Source: Vibrio tasmaniensis (GTDB lineage Bacteria; Pseudomonadota; Gammaproteobacteria; Enterobacterales; Vibrionaceae). Taken from it: DNA of 64,000 nucleotides. Location of the stretch: positions 186,001 to 250,000 of the forward strand of contig NZ_AP025510.1 of NCBI RefSeq assembly GCF_024347635.1, read 5' to 3'. Numbering within the stretch: position 1 is the stretch's first letter; every line of letters starts with the position of its first letter. Below are positions 1 through 7,420 of this stretch, one piece after another. The notes under the pieces are model-generated. The model was not told the DNA's origin and searched no databases. It saw only the letters and a program-made list of their open reading frames with translations. The translations under genes were made by a program, and so were the position numbers.

Positions 1-951
1 CGCGCTGAAGCGGGCGATTTCATGTCTTTGTGCAAAAACGCTGAACTAGCATCAGAAGTAACACTTCAACCTTTACGTCGTTTCCCGCTTGATGCGGCAA
101 TCTTGTTCTCTGACATCCTAACTATCCCTGATGCAATGGGCTTAGGCTTGTACTTTGAAACTGGTGAAGGTCCTAAGTTTGAGCGTCCTATCACATGTAA
201 AGCTGACGTTGAGAAGATTGGTTTACCAGATCCTGAAGGCGAGCTTCAGTACGTAATGAATGCCGTTCGTCAGATCCGTAAAGATCTGAAAGGCGAAGTG
301 CCACTGATTGGTTTCTCTGGTAGCCCTTGGACACTGGCAACTTATATGGTTGAAGGCAGCAGCTCGAAGGCGTTTACTAAGATCAAGAAGATGATGTACG
401 CAGAGCCACAAACGCTGCATTTACTTCTAGATAAGCTGGCTGACACCGTTATTGAATACCTGAACGCGCAAATTAAAGCGGGTGCACAATCAGTAATGGT
501 ATTTGATACATGGGGTGGTGTACTGACTCCGCGTGACTACAACCTGTTCTCACTGCAATACATGCACAAAATTGTCGATGGCCTAATCCGTGAAAACGAA
601 GGTCGCCGTGTACCGGTTACTCTGTTCACTAAGAACGGTGGCATGTGGCTAGAATCTATCGCAGCGACTGGCTGTGATGCAGTTGGCCTAGACTGGACAA
701 TCAATATTGCTGATGCAAAAGCACGTATTGGCGATAAAGTGGCTCTACAAGGCAACATGGATCCATCAGTACTTTACGCACAACCTGAGCGTATTCGTGA
801 AGAAGTCGGCACTATCCTTGAAGGTTTTGGTGACGGCGGTACTGGCCACGTATTTAACCTTGGCCATGGTATTCACCTAGATGTGCCACCAGAAAATGCT
901 GGTGTATTTGTGGACGCAGTTCACGACCTATCTAAGCCATACCATAAGTAA
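1..951 (+). CDS. hemE: Uroporphyrinogen decarboxylase, 5' end outside window
   Basis: Converts uroporphyrinogen III to coproporphyrinogen III in cytoplasmic haem synthesis. The reading frame is open from base 1 (RAEAGDF before the first internal Met at 22), so roughly the first 40 residues lie upstream of the window. The conserved FSDIL motif, the [13 protein letters not shown] segment, VFDTWGG and the C-terminal NLGHGI motif are all present, as expected for an active HemE. A strong terminator follows 20 bases after the stop, so hemE is the last gene of its transcript. In Escherichia coli hemE also lies upstream of yjaG-hupA, which agrees with the neighbours here. Confidence 0.97.
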   Translation, partial: RAEAGDFMSLCKNAELASEVTLQPLRRFPLDAAILFSDILTIPDAMGLGLYFETGEGPKFERPITCKADVEKIGLPDPEGELQYVMNAVRQIRKDLKGEVPLIGFSGSPWTLATYMVEGSSSKAFTKIKKMMYAEPQTLHLLLDKLADTVIEYLNAQIKAGAQSVMVFDTWGGVLTPRDYNLFSLQYMHKIVDGLIRENEGRRVPVTLFTKNGGMWLESIAATGCDAVGLDWTINIADAKARIGDKVALQGNMDPSVLYAQPERIREEVGTILEGFGDGGTGHVFNLGHGIHLDVPPENAGVFVDAVHDLSKPYHK

Positions 952-970
952 TTCAGTCTGTGTTTTTAGA

Positions 971-1004
971 AAAAGCGCTGTCGAGAAATCGGCAGCGCTT
1001 TTTT
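971..1004 (+). terminator. Rho-independent terminator after hemE
   Basis: The arms AAAAGCGCTG (971-980) and CAGCGCTTTT pair with a further CGA/TCG inside the loop, and a T run follows. It sits 20 bases after the hemE stop. Confidence 0.9.
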
Positions 1005-1010
1005 ATTATC

Positions 1011-1061
1011 TGTTTATCTGTTTATCTGTTTATCTGTTTATCTGTTTATCTGTTTATCTGT
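1011..1061. repeat. Octanucleotide tandem repeat TGTTTATC x6
   Basis: Six perfect head-to-tail copies of TGTTTATC (1011-1058) followed by TGT, directly after the hemE terminator. No convincing gene contains it. The 8-bp unit would change reading frame on slippage, but no ORF depends on it here. Confidence 0.95.
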
Positions 1062-1099
1062 ACCCAATATCGGCTTAATCGTCGTTGATGTGCAGCTAA

Positions 1100-1693
1100 T
1101 TAGGTATTTGGATCATGGTAGGCCAAATGCTCTGATACGTGCTTCCTGATATACGGAATGACTTCACTTTCGAACCATGGGTTTTTCTTGAGCCAGATAT
1201 TATTACGTGGTGAAGGGTGGGGAAGTGGCAAATATTCTGGAGCCCAAGCCTGCCAGTTACGTACCGTTTCAGTGAGCGTACTGGTGGTTTTGTTTGTTAG
1301 GTAATGGTTTTGTGCGTACTGACCAATCAGCAGTGTCATTTGGATGTTGGGTAGGGATTGCAGCACTTTGTTATGCCAAAGCTCCGCACACTCTTTACGT
1401 GGTGGTAGATCGCCACTCTTTCCCTTTCCCGGATAACAAAACCCCATAGGAACAATCGCAACTTTCTGTTCGTCATAAAACGTATCGCTATCCATTCCTA
1501 GCCATTCTCTTAATCGTTCGCCACTGGCGTCGTTCCAAGGGATAGATGACTTATGAACCTTGATACCGGGTGCTTGGCCTATGATCAGCAAGCGTGCGTT
1601 TGGGTGTGCCTGTATCACTGGATTTGCACCGTGTGATAAATGAGGATCACAAGCGGTGCATTGTCGTATCTCAGTGAGCAGTGATGAGAACAT
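1100..1693 (-). CDS. Uracil-DNA glycosylase superfamily protein
   Basis: This 197-residue protein has the two hallmark loops of the UDG fold: GQAPGIKVHKSS (about residues 39-50), the counterpart of the GQDP/GEAP water-activating motif, and HPSPRN near residues 159-164, the counterpart of the HPSP minor-groove loop. An N-terminal CTAC segment resembles the Cys-containing start of iron-sulfur UDGs, but I do not see a full four-Cys cluster. The start codon overlaps the stop of the upstream dehydrogenase by one base (TGATG), so the two are translationally coupled. Substrate is unproven. Family assignment is strong and true uracil excision is an inference. Confidence 0.8.
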   Translation of the reverse strand: MFSSLLTEIRQCTACDPHLSHGANPVIQAHPNARLLIIGQAPGIKVHKSSIPWNDASGERLREWLGMDSDTFYDEQKVAIVPMGFCYPGKGKSGDLPPRKECAELWHNKVLQSLPNIQMTLLIGQYAQNHYLTNKTTSTLTETVRNWQAWAPEYLPLPHPSPRNNIWLKKNPWFESEVIPYIRKHVSEHLAYHDPNT

Positions 1694-2619
1694 CAGTAGC
1701 CTTTATCAAAATCAATGGTGTTATTCAGTGTAAAACCATCTCGCCATTGTTGGTAATTATTGGCGAAGATCTCCACGACCTGTCTTGGCTCACTCAGAGC
1801 CGCAATGTGTGGTGTGATGGTTACTTGAGGCAACTTCCAAAACGGGTGTTCTTGTGTAAGAGGTTCGCATTCAAAGACATCCAAGAAAGCGTGTCCAACC
1901 CATTTATTCTTAATCGCAAGCAGTAACGCTTTATTGTCTATGCTTTCCCCGCGACCCACATTAAACAGCAATACGTTAGAGCAGTAGCTTAAGGTGGTTT
2001 GATTCAGTAGTTGGTAGGTCTCATCCGTTGATGGCAGTGTGTTCACTACAATATCCGCTTGCTTGAGTGCGGCTTCTAATTCATTAATGTGGAAAGTGTC
2101 TTTGAAGGTTTCTTGCTTTGATGGGATACCTGTCCGGTTGACCCCAATCGTATGGATACCAAACACAGAAGCGGCTTTCGCCAAATGGCTGCCAATTGAA
2201 CCTGTTCCCAGAATCACCATGGTTTTGTCGGTTAGGCTGGTATAAAGCTGCGGCTGCCAGTTTCGCTGTTGTTGTTGCTGGTGGTAATGAGTGAAGTGTC
2301 TACAGTGGCTGATTGTGTAACCCAACACGTATTCGGCAATGGCAGGGCCGAAGATGCCTTTGACGTTGGTCAGCGTATAATCTTTACGCAGATCCGGTTG
2401 AGTGAGTCTATTGATTCCAGCGTAGGTACTTTGTACCCAGTCTAGATGTTTAAATTCATTAAGTCGCTCTGCTATCAAAGGAGGAGCAGCCAGTACGATC
2501 TCTGCTGATTCGGGGTTTTGAGTGATTTCGAGGTCAGGTAACCCTTGGTTTATAATCAGTTGCGTATAGGTATCGTCATGCTCGGTAAGAATATAGAGCT
2601 TATTCGTGAAATTGTTCAT
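1693..2619 (-). CDS. D-2-hydroxyacid dehydrogenase family protein
   Basis: A 308-residue NAD(P)-dependent oxidoreductase of the glyoxylate/hydroxypyruvate reductase (GhrA-like) group. Visible features are the Rossmann GTGSIG motif near residue 138, the substrate-binding and catalytic Arg in NVGRGE, the Glu in FECEPL and the catalytic His in TPHIAA. It probably reduces a small 2-oxoacid, but the physiological substrate cannot be read from sequence. It is transcribed leftwards with the UDG-like gene, whose start overlaps its stop, and diverges from yjaG. Confidence 0.85.
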   Translation of the reverse strand: MNNFTNKLYILTEHDDTYTQLIINQGLPDLEITQNPESAEIVLAAPPLIAERLNEFKHLDWVQSTYAGINRLTQPDLRKDYTLTNVKGIFGPAIAEYVLGYTISHCRHFTHYHQQQQQRNWQPQLYTSLTDKTMVILGTGSIGSHLAKAASVFGIHTIGVNRTGIPSKQETFKDTFHINELEAALKQADIVVNTLPSTDETYQLLNQTTLSYCSNVLLFNVGRGESIDNKALLLAIKNKWVGHAFLDVFECEPLTQEHPFWKLPQVTITPHIAALSEPRQVVEIFANNYQQWRDGFTLNNTIDFDKGY

Positions 2620-2690
2620 CGGCTTACCTTTTCCCCCCAGGGTTTATCAAGTACACTTTCGCTGTCTTTTTCTGCAATTATTGAGTGACT

Positions 2691-3278
2691 ATGCTTCAGA
2701 ATCCACTGCAGGTTCGTCTTGAAAAGTTAGAACCTTGGCAACAAATTACTTTTATGGCGTGTCTATGTGAGCGTATGTATCCTAACTATGCCATGTTTTG
2801 TGAGAATACAGAATTTGCGGAAGCTCGAATCTATCGTGATGTTTTGGATAGCATTTGGGAAATCCTAACCGTTAAAACGGCAAAGGTGAACTTTGAGCGT
2901 CAACTTGAAAAAGTAGAAGAGCTATTCCCTAGCGCAGATGATTTTGATTTCTATGGTGTTTACCCTGCGATGGACGCATGCCAAGGCTTAGCAACATTAA
3001 TTCATGGCCTACTTGATCGTGAGCATATGTTGGAAGCGGTAATTAAAGTGAGTCAACAATCGGTGAAGACGGTTGCTGAGCTTGAGTTTGCTCAAGGCGC
3101 TGAAGAAGTGACGAACGAAAACCAGAAAGAAAACGAAGCGGTATGTGAAGAGTGGGACGTTCAGTGGGCTATTTTCCGACCTCTACGTGAAACGACAGAG
3201 CGTGATTTAGATCTGATCAAAGACCTACGCCACGAACTGCGTGAAGACCCAGTCAGCAACATTGGTGTTGCGTTATAA
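2691..3278 (+). CDS. yjaG: YjaG family protein (DUF416)
   Basis: A soluble 195-residue protein of unknown function, very close to E. coli YjaG: it begins MLQNPLQVRLEKLEPWQ and carries the shared segment FMACLCERMYPNYAMFC. I chose ATG 2691 over the in-frame GTG 2685 because family members start MLQNP. YjaG genes are typically next to hupA, and hupA is 3 kb downstream here, separated by an IS insertion and the CNNM gene. No signal peptide or membrane segment is visible. Confidence 0.9.
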   Translation: MLQNPLQVRLEKLEPWQQITFMACLCERMYPNYAMFCENTEFAEARIYRDVLDSIWEILTVKTAKVNFERQLEKVEELFPSADDFDFYGVYPAMDACQGLATLIHGLLDREHMLEAVIKVSQQSVKTVAELEFAQGAEEVTNENQKENEAVCEEWDVQWAIFRPLRETTERDLDLIKDLRHELREDPVSNIGVAL

Positions 3279-3320
3279 CGGATATTGAGTTGTAGCGAAT
3301 AGAATAAAAAAACAAAGGCT

Positions 3321-3328
3321 CCCTAGGG
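3321..3328. repeat. Left target-site copy of IS50-like insertion 1
   Basis: CCCTAGGG directly precedes the left IS end, and the same 8 bp follows the right end at 4832-4839. It is the palindromic heart of a terminator that must have read AACAAAGGCT-CCCTAGGG-AGCCTTTGTT before insertion. Confidence 0.85.
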
Positions 3329-4831
3329 CTGTCTCTTGATCACAAGTCTGGTTAATCAAGAGACTTAGCGAGTTCATACCCTTCAAGGATGGTTTGTAAC
3401 CTAAACCATCCTTGCCATAACGTCTTTATAGAAGCGCGACCTGTTCGCTTGGTATTCTTCCAACCACCTAACCGAGCAATACCGTTGTAAGCCCATGATA
3501 TATTAGGCGCTTCTTTCGGTAGTTTTTTACTCTCCAACTTGAGCCACATTAACTTCCACGCTTTGCCTTTTAATACCTGCTCACAACTGGTCTTAGATAA
3601 CTCGTCTGATTCATTCATAAACCTCAACTGGAGTAACCGAGTCGCGATAAAAGCCAAAACGACGCTGAGCCTTTCTAAGTTATCCTTACTTTGCATTCTC
3701 AGTTGCTCAACTTCAGTCCCTTCACTTTTCCAGACTTTATGAAAATCTTCTATTAGCCAGCGCCGCTCATAATAACTGACGATTTTGAGTGCCTCTTCCT
3801 TGCTCGTTATCGGCTCTGAAGTCAGTAAGTGCCATGCGAGCTTATTATCACTCTCTCCTTGTTCTATACATCCCACGTAGTAAAGCGGAATGTTATCGAA
3901 CTCTTTCTTGTTAGCAGGAGACTTGAGTGTCACGGGGGCATATTTGATATCTAAATGAGCCTTGCGAGCTTTACGACCGCCTTTTTGCGGTATTTCGAGC
4001 ACTTTCTCTCCGGCTGATAACAGGGTAGAGGCATAGCTATAAAGACGATTATCATGCTCTTCAATACAGCGGCTTTGCATTGAGCGAACGAGGAATCTCT
4101 GTTGTTGCTCTCGCTTGTAAGTGAGGTATTCAAATAGGTCTGCTTCTCTATCACACACAGAAATGACATCCGAAATTTTATCGCCAAGTCGCTCAGCGAC
4201 ATGGCGAGAGGCTTGTTCCCACTTATAACTTTCTTTCTCTTTGTATGGTCGAGTCGCATGCTGGTGCCTTTGACCTCGCTTTTCTATATCACGAGTCCAG
4301 CGCTGTTGTTCAATTAAACCAATAACAGATTGAGTATCGGGAGCAAAAAGTAAGGTTGAGTGTACGAACATGGCGCGATGTCGATTGCCTTGATTGGAAT
4401 GCCCGAGTTCATCTCGAATGCTACGATGGGAGTAACTGAGAGAAGTGGTGTCTTCTAAGGCAAGAAGTGTTTGTTGCTCTAATGCTTCTTGTGCGGTGAC
4501 ATAAAAACCCGCTTCTGCGATATCTTCTGCTTTGATTTGCTCATTACGGATGAAGCGATAAGCCCCTTCCATTTCAGCAGGGGAGATAATGAGTTTCGAG
4601 ACGGGTACACCAGGTTGCTCGGCCAGTGAGGCTGCGAGAGCAACGAGTCTTTGAGTGCGTCTAGGGTCATTAAGGTGGGCTTGACCGAACTGTTTTTGTG
4701 CCCAAAGGGTAGGCTCTATATAGGTCATGATAATCATCCTTGTCATTGCTTAGATGATCAGATCATGAAACCTAAAAATAGTTCAAAAAAAATCCCTAAG
4801 CGTGGCTTAGGGATTTGTGTATAAGAGACAG
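3329..4831 (-). mobile_element. IS50/Tn5-like insertion sequence, copy 1 (IS4 family)
   Basis: A 1503-bp element with non-identical ends like those of IS50: CTGTCTCTTATACACA on the transposase 5' side (at 4831) and CTGTCTCTTGATCACA on the 3' side (at 3329). These are close to the outside, inside and mosaic ends of Tn5. The 3' end contains a GATC Dam site and two more GATC sites lie just upstream of the transposase start, the layout that makes IS50 methylation-sensitive. It is flanked by the 8-bp direct repeat CCCTAGGG. The second copy at 7421-8923 has the same length and reads as identical in reverse complement. Confidence 0.95.
3352..4746 (-). CDS. IS50-type DDE transposase, copy 1
   Basis: A 464-residue Tn5-like transposase with catalytic residues in EDTTSLSY (D99), CDREAD (D199) and the YREK-type motif YYERRWLIEDFHKVWK (E333). 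The N-terminal LNDPRRTQRLV and EGAYRFIRN segments match the Tn5 end-binding domain. Start codons at residues 1, 4 and 7 (MTRMIIM) are all possible. The gene is intact and probably active. It points away from the CNNM gene and towards yjaG. Confidence 0.95.
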   Translation of the reverse strand: MTRMIIMTYIEPTLWAQKQFGQAHLNDPRRTQRLVALAASLAEQPGVPVSKLIISPAEMEGAYRFIRNEQIKAEDIAEAGFYVTAQEALEQQTLLALEDTTSLSYSHRSIRDELGHSNQGNRHRAMFVHSTLLFAPDTQSVIGLIEQQRWTRDIEKRGQRHQHATRPYKEKESYKWEQASRHVAERLGDKISDVISVCDREADLFEYLTYKREQQQRFLVRSMQSRCIEEHDNRLYSYASTLLSAGEKVLEIPQKGGRKARKAHLDIKYAPVTLKSPANKKEFDNIPLYYVGCIEQGESDNKLAWHLLTSEPITSKEEALKIVSYYERRWLIEDFHKVWKSEGTEVEQLRMQSKDNLERLSVVLAFIATRLLQLRFMNESDELSKTSCEQVLKGKAWKLMWLKLESKKLPKEAPNISWAYNGIARLGGWKNTKRTGRASIKTLWQGWFRLQTILEGYELAKSLD

Positions 4832-4839
4832 CCCTAGGG
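4832..4839. repeat. Right target-site copy of IS50-like insertion 1
   Basis: CCCTAGGG directly follows the IS end and matches 3321-3328. The bases outside the two copies (AACAAAGGCT and AGCCTTTGTT) are complementary terminator arms now 1.5 kb apart. Confidence 0.85.
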
Positions 4840-4873
4840 AGCCTTTGTTGTATCTGACGGTATCAAATTTAGA

Positions 4874-6028
4874 TTAAGCGTCTTTCTTGTCTTCTTTTTG
4901 AACCTTGCCTTCATCCGTTGACTTTGAGTCTGAGGTGTCGTTGTCTGCTAGAATTTTTTCCTCTAGCTCGTCGTCCTCTTCATCGCGGTTTTCGATAACA
5001 CCGTGTGTCTCTTTCCACGTTTCCCAACGTTGGAACGCCAGTTCTTGCATGTCTGTGGTTTTATCCGCTTCGTCGACAATCTCTTCACCAACCAAGTGCT
5101 CAAAGATATCTTCAAGGGTGATGATGCCCTGAATCGTACCGTACTCGTCAACCACTAAGGAAAGCTGCAGGCGGTTTGCCATCATTTGGTCAAAGGCCTT
5201 AGCCAAACCCATGTTGTTTAGTAATACGTGGATAGGGCGCATCACTTCACCCAGGGCCTTCTCGCCGCAACCCGCTTGCTGCAATCTAAACAGCTCTAAG
5301 CGGTGGACAAAACCAATGATATTGTCAGTTTGTTCGCTGTAGACCAATGGACGTGAGAACGGCGTATCTTTGTGTTGTTCTAGGAATACATTGACACTCA
5401 TTTCTGCATCAACGCGAAATACAACAGGGCGTGGTGTCATTACCTGAGTCACGGGCACATCTTGAATGCCTAATAGGTTGCTCAGAATTTTTGATTCGCC
5501 TTCTGCAAACTCACCGCTTTCTTTTGCCAAAATAGCCATCGCAGATAGCTCATCACGCATTTTTGGTGCTTGGTGTCCGCGAGCTAGACGCTTGGTAATT
5601 TGCTCTGAGAACCAAACAAATGGTGTTAGGAAGAAGACCATCCAACGAAGCACATTTGATGATGCTGGAGCAAGTTGACGCCAGTAGGTCGCGCCAATGG
5701 TTTTTGGAACAATCTCAGACAAAACCAAAATACCCAAAGTCAGTACGGCAGAGAATACACCTAACCATTGGCTACCAAAAACGACAGCCGCTTGTGCACC
5801 TGCCGTCGCAGCACCGATGGTGTGCGCGATGGTATTGAGCGTTAAAATTGACGCGAGCGGGCGGTCAATATCTGTTTTCAGTTTGTCTAAAGACTCTGCT
5901 GCAGGGTGCCCATTTTGTTTTAGTTGAGCAATGTAGCTCGGACTAATACTCAAAAGTACAGCTTCCAAAACAGAACAAATGAAAGAAACTCCAATAGCAA
6001 TGGAGACGTAAATAGTTAGCAGCAGCAT
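4874..6028 (-). CDS. CNNM transmembrane domain / CBS pair protein
   Basis: A 384-residue inner-membrane protein. An N-terminal CNNM (DUF21) domain with about four hydrophobic segments covers residues 1-150 and includes the typical LSEIVPKTIGA motif. A CBS pair follows at about 190-330, with VMTPRPVVF and ITLEDIFEHLVGEEIVDE. The C-terminal tail is short and strongly acidic, and the CorC_HlyC domain of longer relatives is missing. The family is linked to Mg2+ and other cation export or homeostasis, so a metal transport role is inferred. Its original terminator is now split by IS copy 1. Confidence 0.85.
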   Translation of the reverse strand: MLLLTIYVSIAIGVSFICSVLEAVLLSISPSYIAQLKQNGHPAAESLDKLKTDIDRPLASILTLNTIAHTIGAATAGAQAAVVFGSQWLGVFSAVLTLGILVLSEIVPKTIGATYWRQLAPASSNVLRWMVFFLTPFVWFSEQITKRLARGHQAPKMRDELSAMAILAKESGEFAEGESKILSNLLGIQDVPVTQVMTPRPVVFRVDAEMSVNVFLEQHKDTPFSRPLVYSEQTDNIIGFVHRLELFRLQQAGCGEKALGEVMRPIHVLLNNMGLAKAFDQMMANRLQLSLVVDEYGTIQGIITLEDIFEHLVGEEIVDEADKTTDMQELAFQRWETWKETHGVIENRDEEDDELEEKILADNDTSDSKSTDEGKVQKEDKKDA

Positions 6029-6186
6029 GTTTGCCCTTAAATTAATTTGTACGCTTTAGCAGCGATTCAGCGTGGATTATAGAGAATAAGTAGTGGCTAG
6101 GTCATCATTAATTTTGCTCTCAGCCCCTTTTAAACAAGGGCTTGCCACTGAAATTCAGTAACAATTTGTGAGTGATTACTCATATT

Positions 6187-6258
6187 ATGGCTAAAACTAC
6201 GGCATTAGAGCTAAAGATCGACGACAAACCTTTGCCAGAAGGGGCATTTATGTTTTAG
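6187..6258 (+). other. Possible 23-codon small ORF upstream of hupA
   Basis: ATG 6187 to TAG 6258 encodes [20 protein letters not shown] plus FMF. The composition looks protein-like. It ends 40 bases before the hupA start, on the same strand, inside the likely hupA leader. The ribosome-binding site is weak (GTGAGTG, too far upstream). I recognise no family, so it may be a leader peptide, a small protein or chance. Confidence 0.2.
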
Positions 6259-6298
6259 AGTGAATCGAATTCAAAAATACAAAGAAGGGAAACCTAAA

Positions 6299-6571
6299 AT
6301 GAACAAGACTCAATTAATCGACTTTATTGCTGAAAAAGCGGACCTTTCTAAAGCACAAGCTAAAGCTGCTCTAGAAGCGACTCTTGGCGGTGTTACAGAT
6401 GCTCTTAAAGATGGCGATCAAGTTCAGCTAATTGGTTTTGGTACTTTTAAAGTAAACCACCGTGCAGCTCGCACTGGTCGTAACCCAAAAACTGGTGACG
6501 AGATCCAAATCGCTGCTGCAAATGTTCCAGCATTTGTTGCAGGTAAAGCGCTGAAAGATTCAGTGAAATAA
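6299..6571 (+). CDS. hupA: Nucleoid protein HU-alpha
   Basis: A 90-residue histone-like DNA-bending protein. The sequence [20 protein letters not shown], the GFGTF turn and the DNA-binding arm [12 protein letters not shown] with its conserved Pro are diagnostic. I start at ATG 6299, preceded by AAGAAGGGA. The frame is open upstream to 6260 but the extra 13 residues are foreign to HU. A terminator follows immediately. The neighbour order yjaG-hupA-yjaH matches E. coli apart from the CNNM gene and IS copies. Confidence 0.97.
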   Translation: MNKTQLIDFIAEKADLSKAQAKAALEATLGGVTDALKDGDQVQLIGFGTFKVNHRAARTGRNPKTGDEIQIAAANVPAFVAGKALKDSVK

Positions 6572-6577
6572 TCTAAA

Positions 6578-6618
6578 CTGTACCGAGGTAGTCGTATTCC
6601 ACCTCGGTACAGGTTTTT
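6578..6618 (+). terminator. hupA terminator abutting the yjaH start
   Basis: Perfect 12-bp arms CTGTACCGAGGT (6578-6589) and ACCTCGGTACAG (6601-6612), an 11-base loop and a run of five T that ends one base before the yjaH ATG. Confidence 0.9.
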
Positions 6619-7317
6619 ATGAAAAAAGCATTTATTCTCGTTTCACTCTTATCTACATTTCTCATTGGCTGTTCTTCAACAAGCCCTCGCAAAAACCTAG
6701 AGCAATTTGAAACTCACACCGGCGGCCAAGTCATGGGCGACGCGACTAGTTTCTACTGGGTTACCAATAAGCTAACACAACCTCATACTTCAGCTGACTA
6801 CGTCACTGTGGGCGATTACGGCTGGTACCAAACGGACTATGCTTGGTCGGAAGATATACTTCGTGAATTTGTTCGTGAAGGCGAACAGCGTAATTCTTCG
6901 AATAAGTTGGTTCCTTATCGTGTCCATGTGCGTTTCAATAAATCAGGTGAAGCTGTGTATCAGCAGTATCGTATTGATGGCAAAATCTTACCTATCCAAG
7001 CTAAGCAACTCGAAAATTATCAGAAAGAAGCTTTATCGGTTCTAGAAACCACAATGACGCAGAATGACGAAGGACTCGGGCTAGTTCAGGGATACTGGAA
7101 TGGCAAAACGTTTCAGACTTGCTCTGGTAAGCAATTTTCTGACATTGAATTTAACCAAACACTGCCTAATTTTGTGATTAACCGTTTGTCGTCTGTAGAG
7201 AGCTACGGTGCTTTTGTCGGCAAGGCATCGCTTAGAAAATTATCAGTCGTTGAATTTTTGATGTTGGCGGATGACAATCATCAGTGTGTTGCAAGACCAT
7301 CATTGCTGAAAGAATAG
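6619..7317 (+). CDS. yjaH: YjaH-type lipoprotein (DUF1481)
   Basis: A 232-residue predicted lipoprotein: basic N-terminus MKKAF, hydrophobic core, and lipobox LIGC with acylated Cys at residue 18. The position directly after hupA and the length match E. coli YjaH. The function is unknown. The ATG follows the T run of the hupA terminator, and the only SD-like bases (AGG 6611-6613) are largely in the 3' arm of that hairpin, so translation may depend on the stem opening. Its own terminator is now interrupted by IS copy 2. Confidence 0.85.
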   Translation: MKKAFILVSLLSTFLIGCSSTSPRKNLEQFETHTGGQVMGDATSFYWVTNKLTQPHTSADYVTVGDYGWYQTDYAWSEDILREFVREGEQRNSSNKLVPYRVHVRFNKSGEAVYQQYRIDGKILPIQAKQLENYQKEALSVLETTMTQNDEGLGLVQGYWNGKTFQTCSGKQFSDIEFNQTLPNFVINRLSSVESYGAFVGKASLRKLSVVEFLMLADDNHQCVARPSLLKE

Positions 7318-7410
7318 GTCGTGTTTAAAACCTTTTGGCCCGCTGTAGGTCAAGTACTTATTTGTGTGTACAGGAATAGACCCTGTAAAAATTAATCAAT
7401 AAAAAAGGCG

Positions 7411-7420
7411 CCTATCGAGG
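7411..7420. repeat. Left target-site copy of IS50-like insertion 2
   Basis: CCTATCGAGG precedes the element and is repeated at 8924-8933. The adjacent base on each side also matches, so the exact duplication length is ambiguous around 9-10 bp. Confidence 0.85.

Noticed and set aside
1011..1061. CRISPR-like array
   Set aside because: The units are eight bases, directly adjacent, with no spacers and no cas genes. It is a simple tandem repeat.
881..1078. 65-codon ORF over the hemE end and octamer repeat
   Set aside because: It is out of frame with hemE, covers the terminator and consists mostly of translated repeat.
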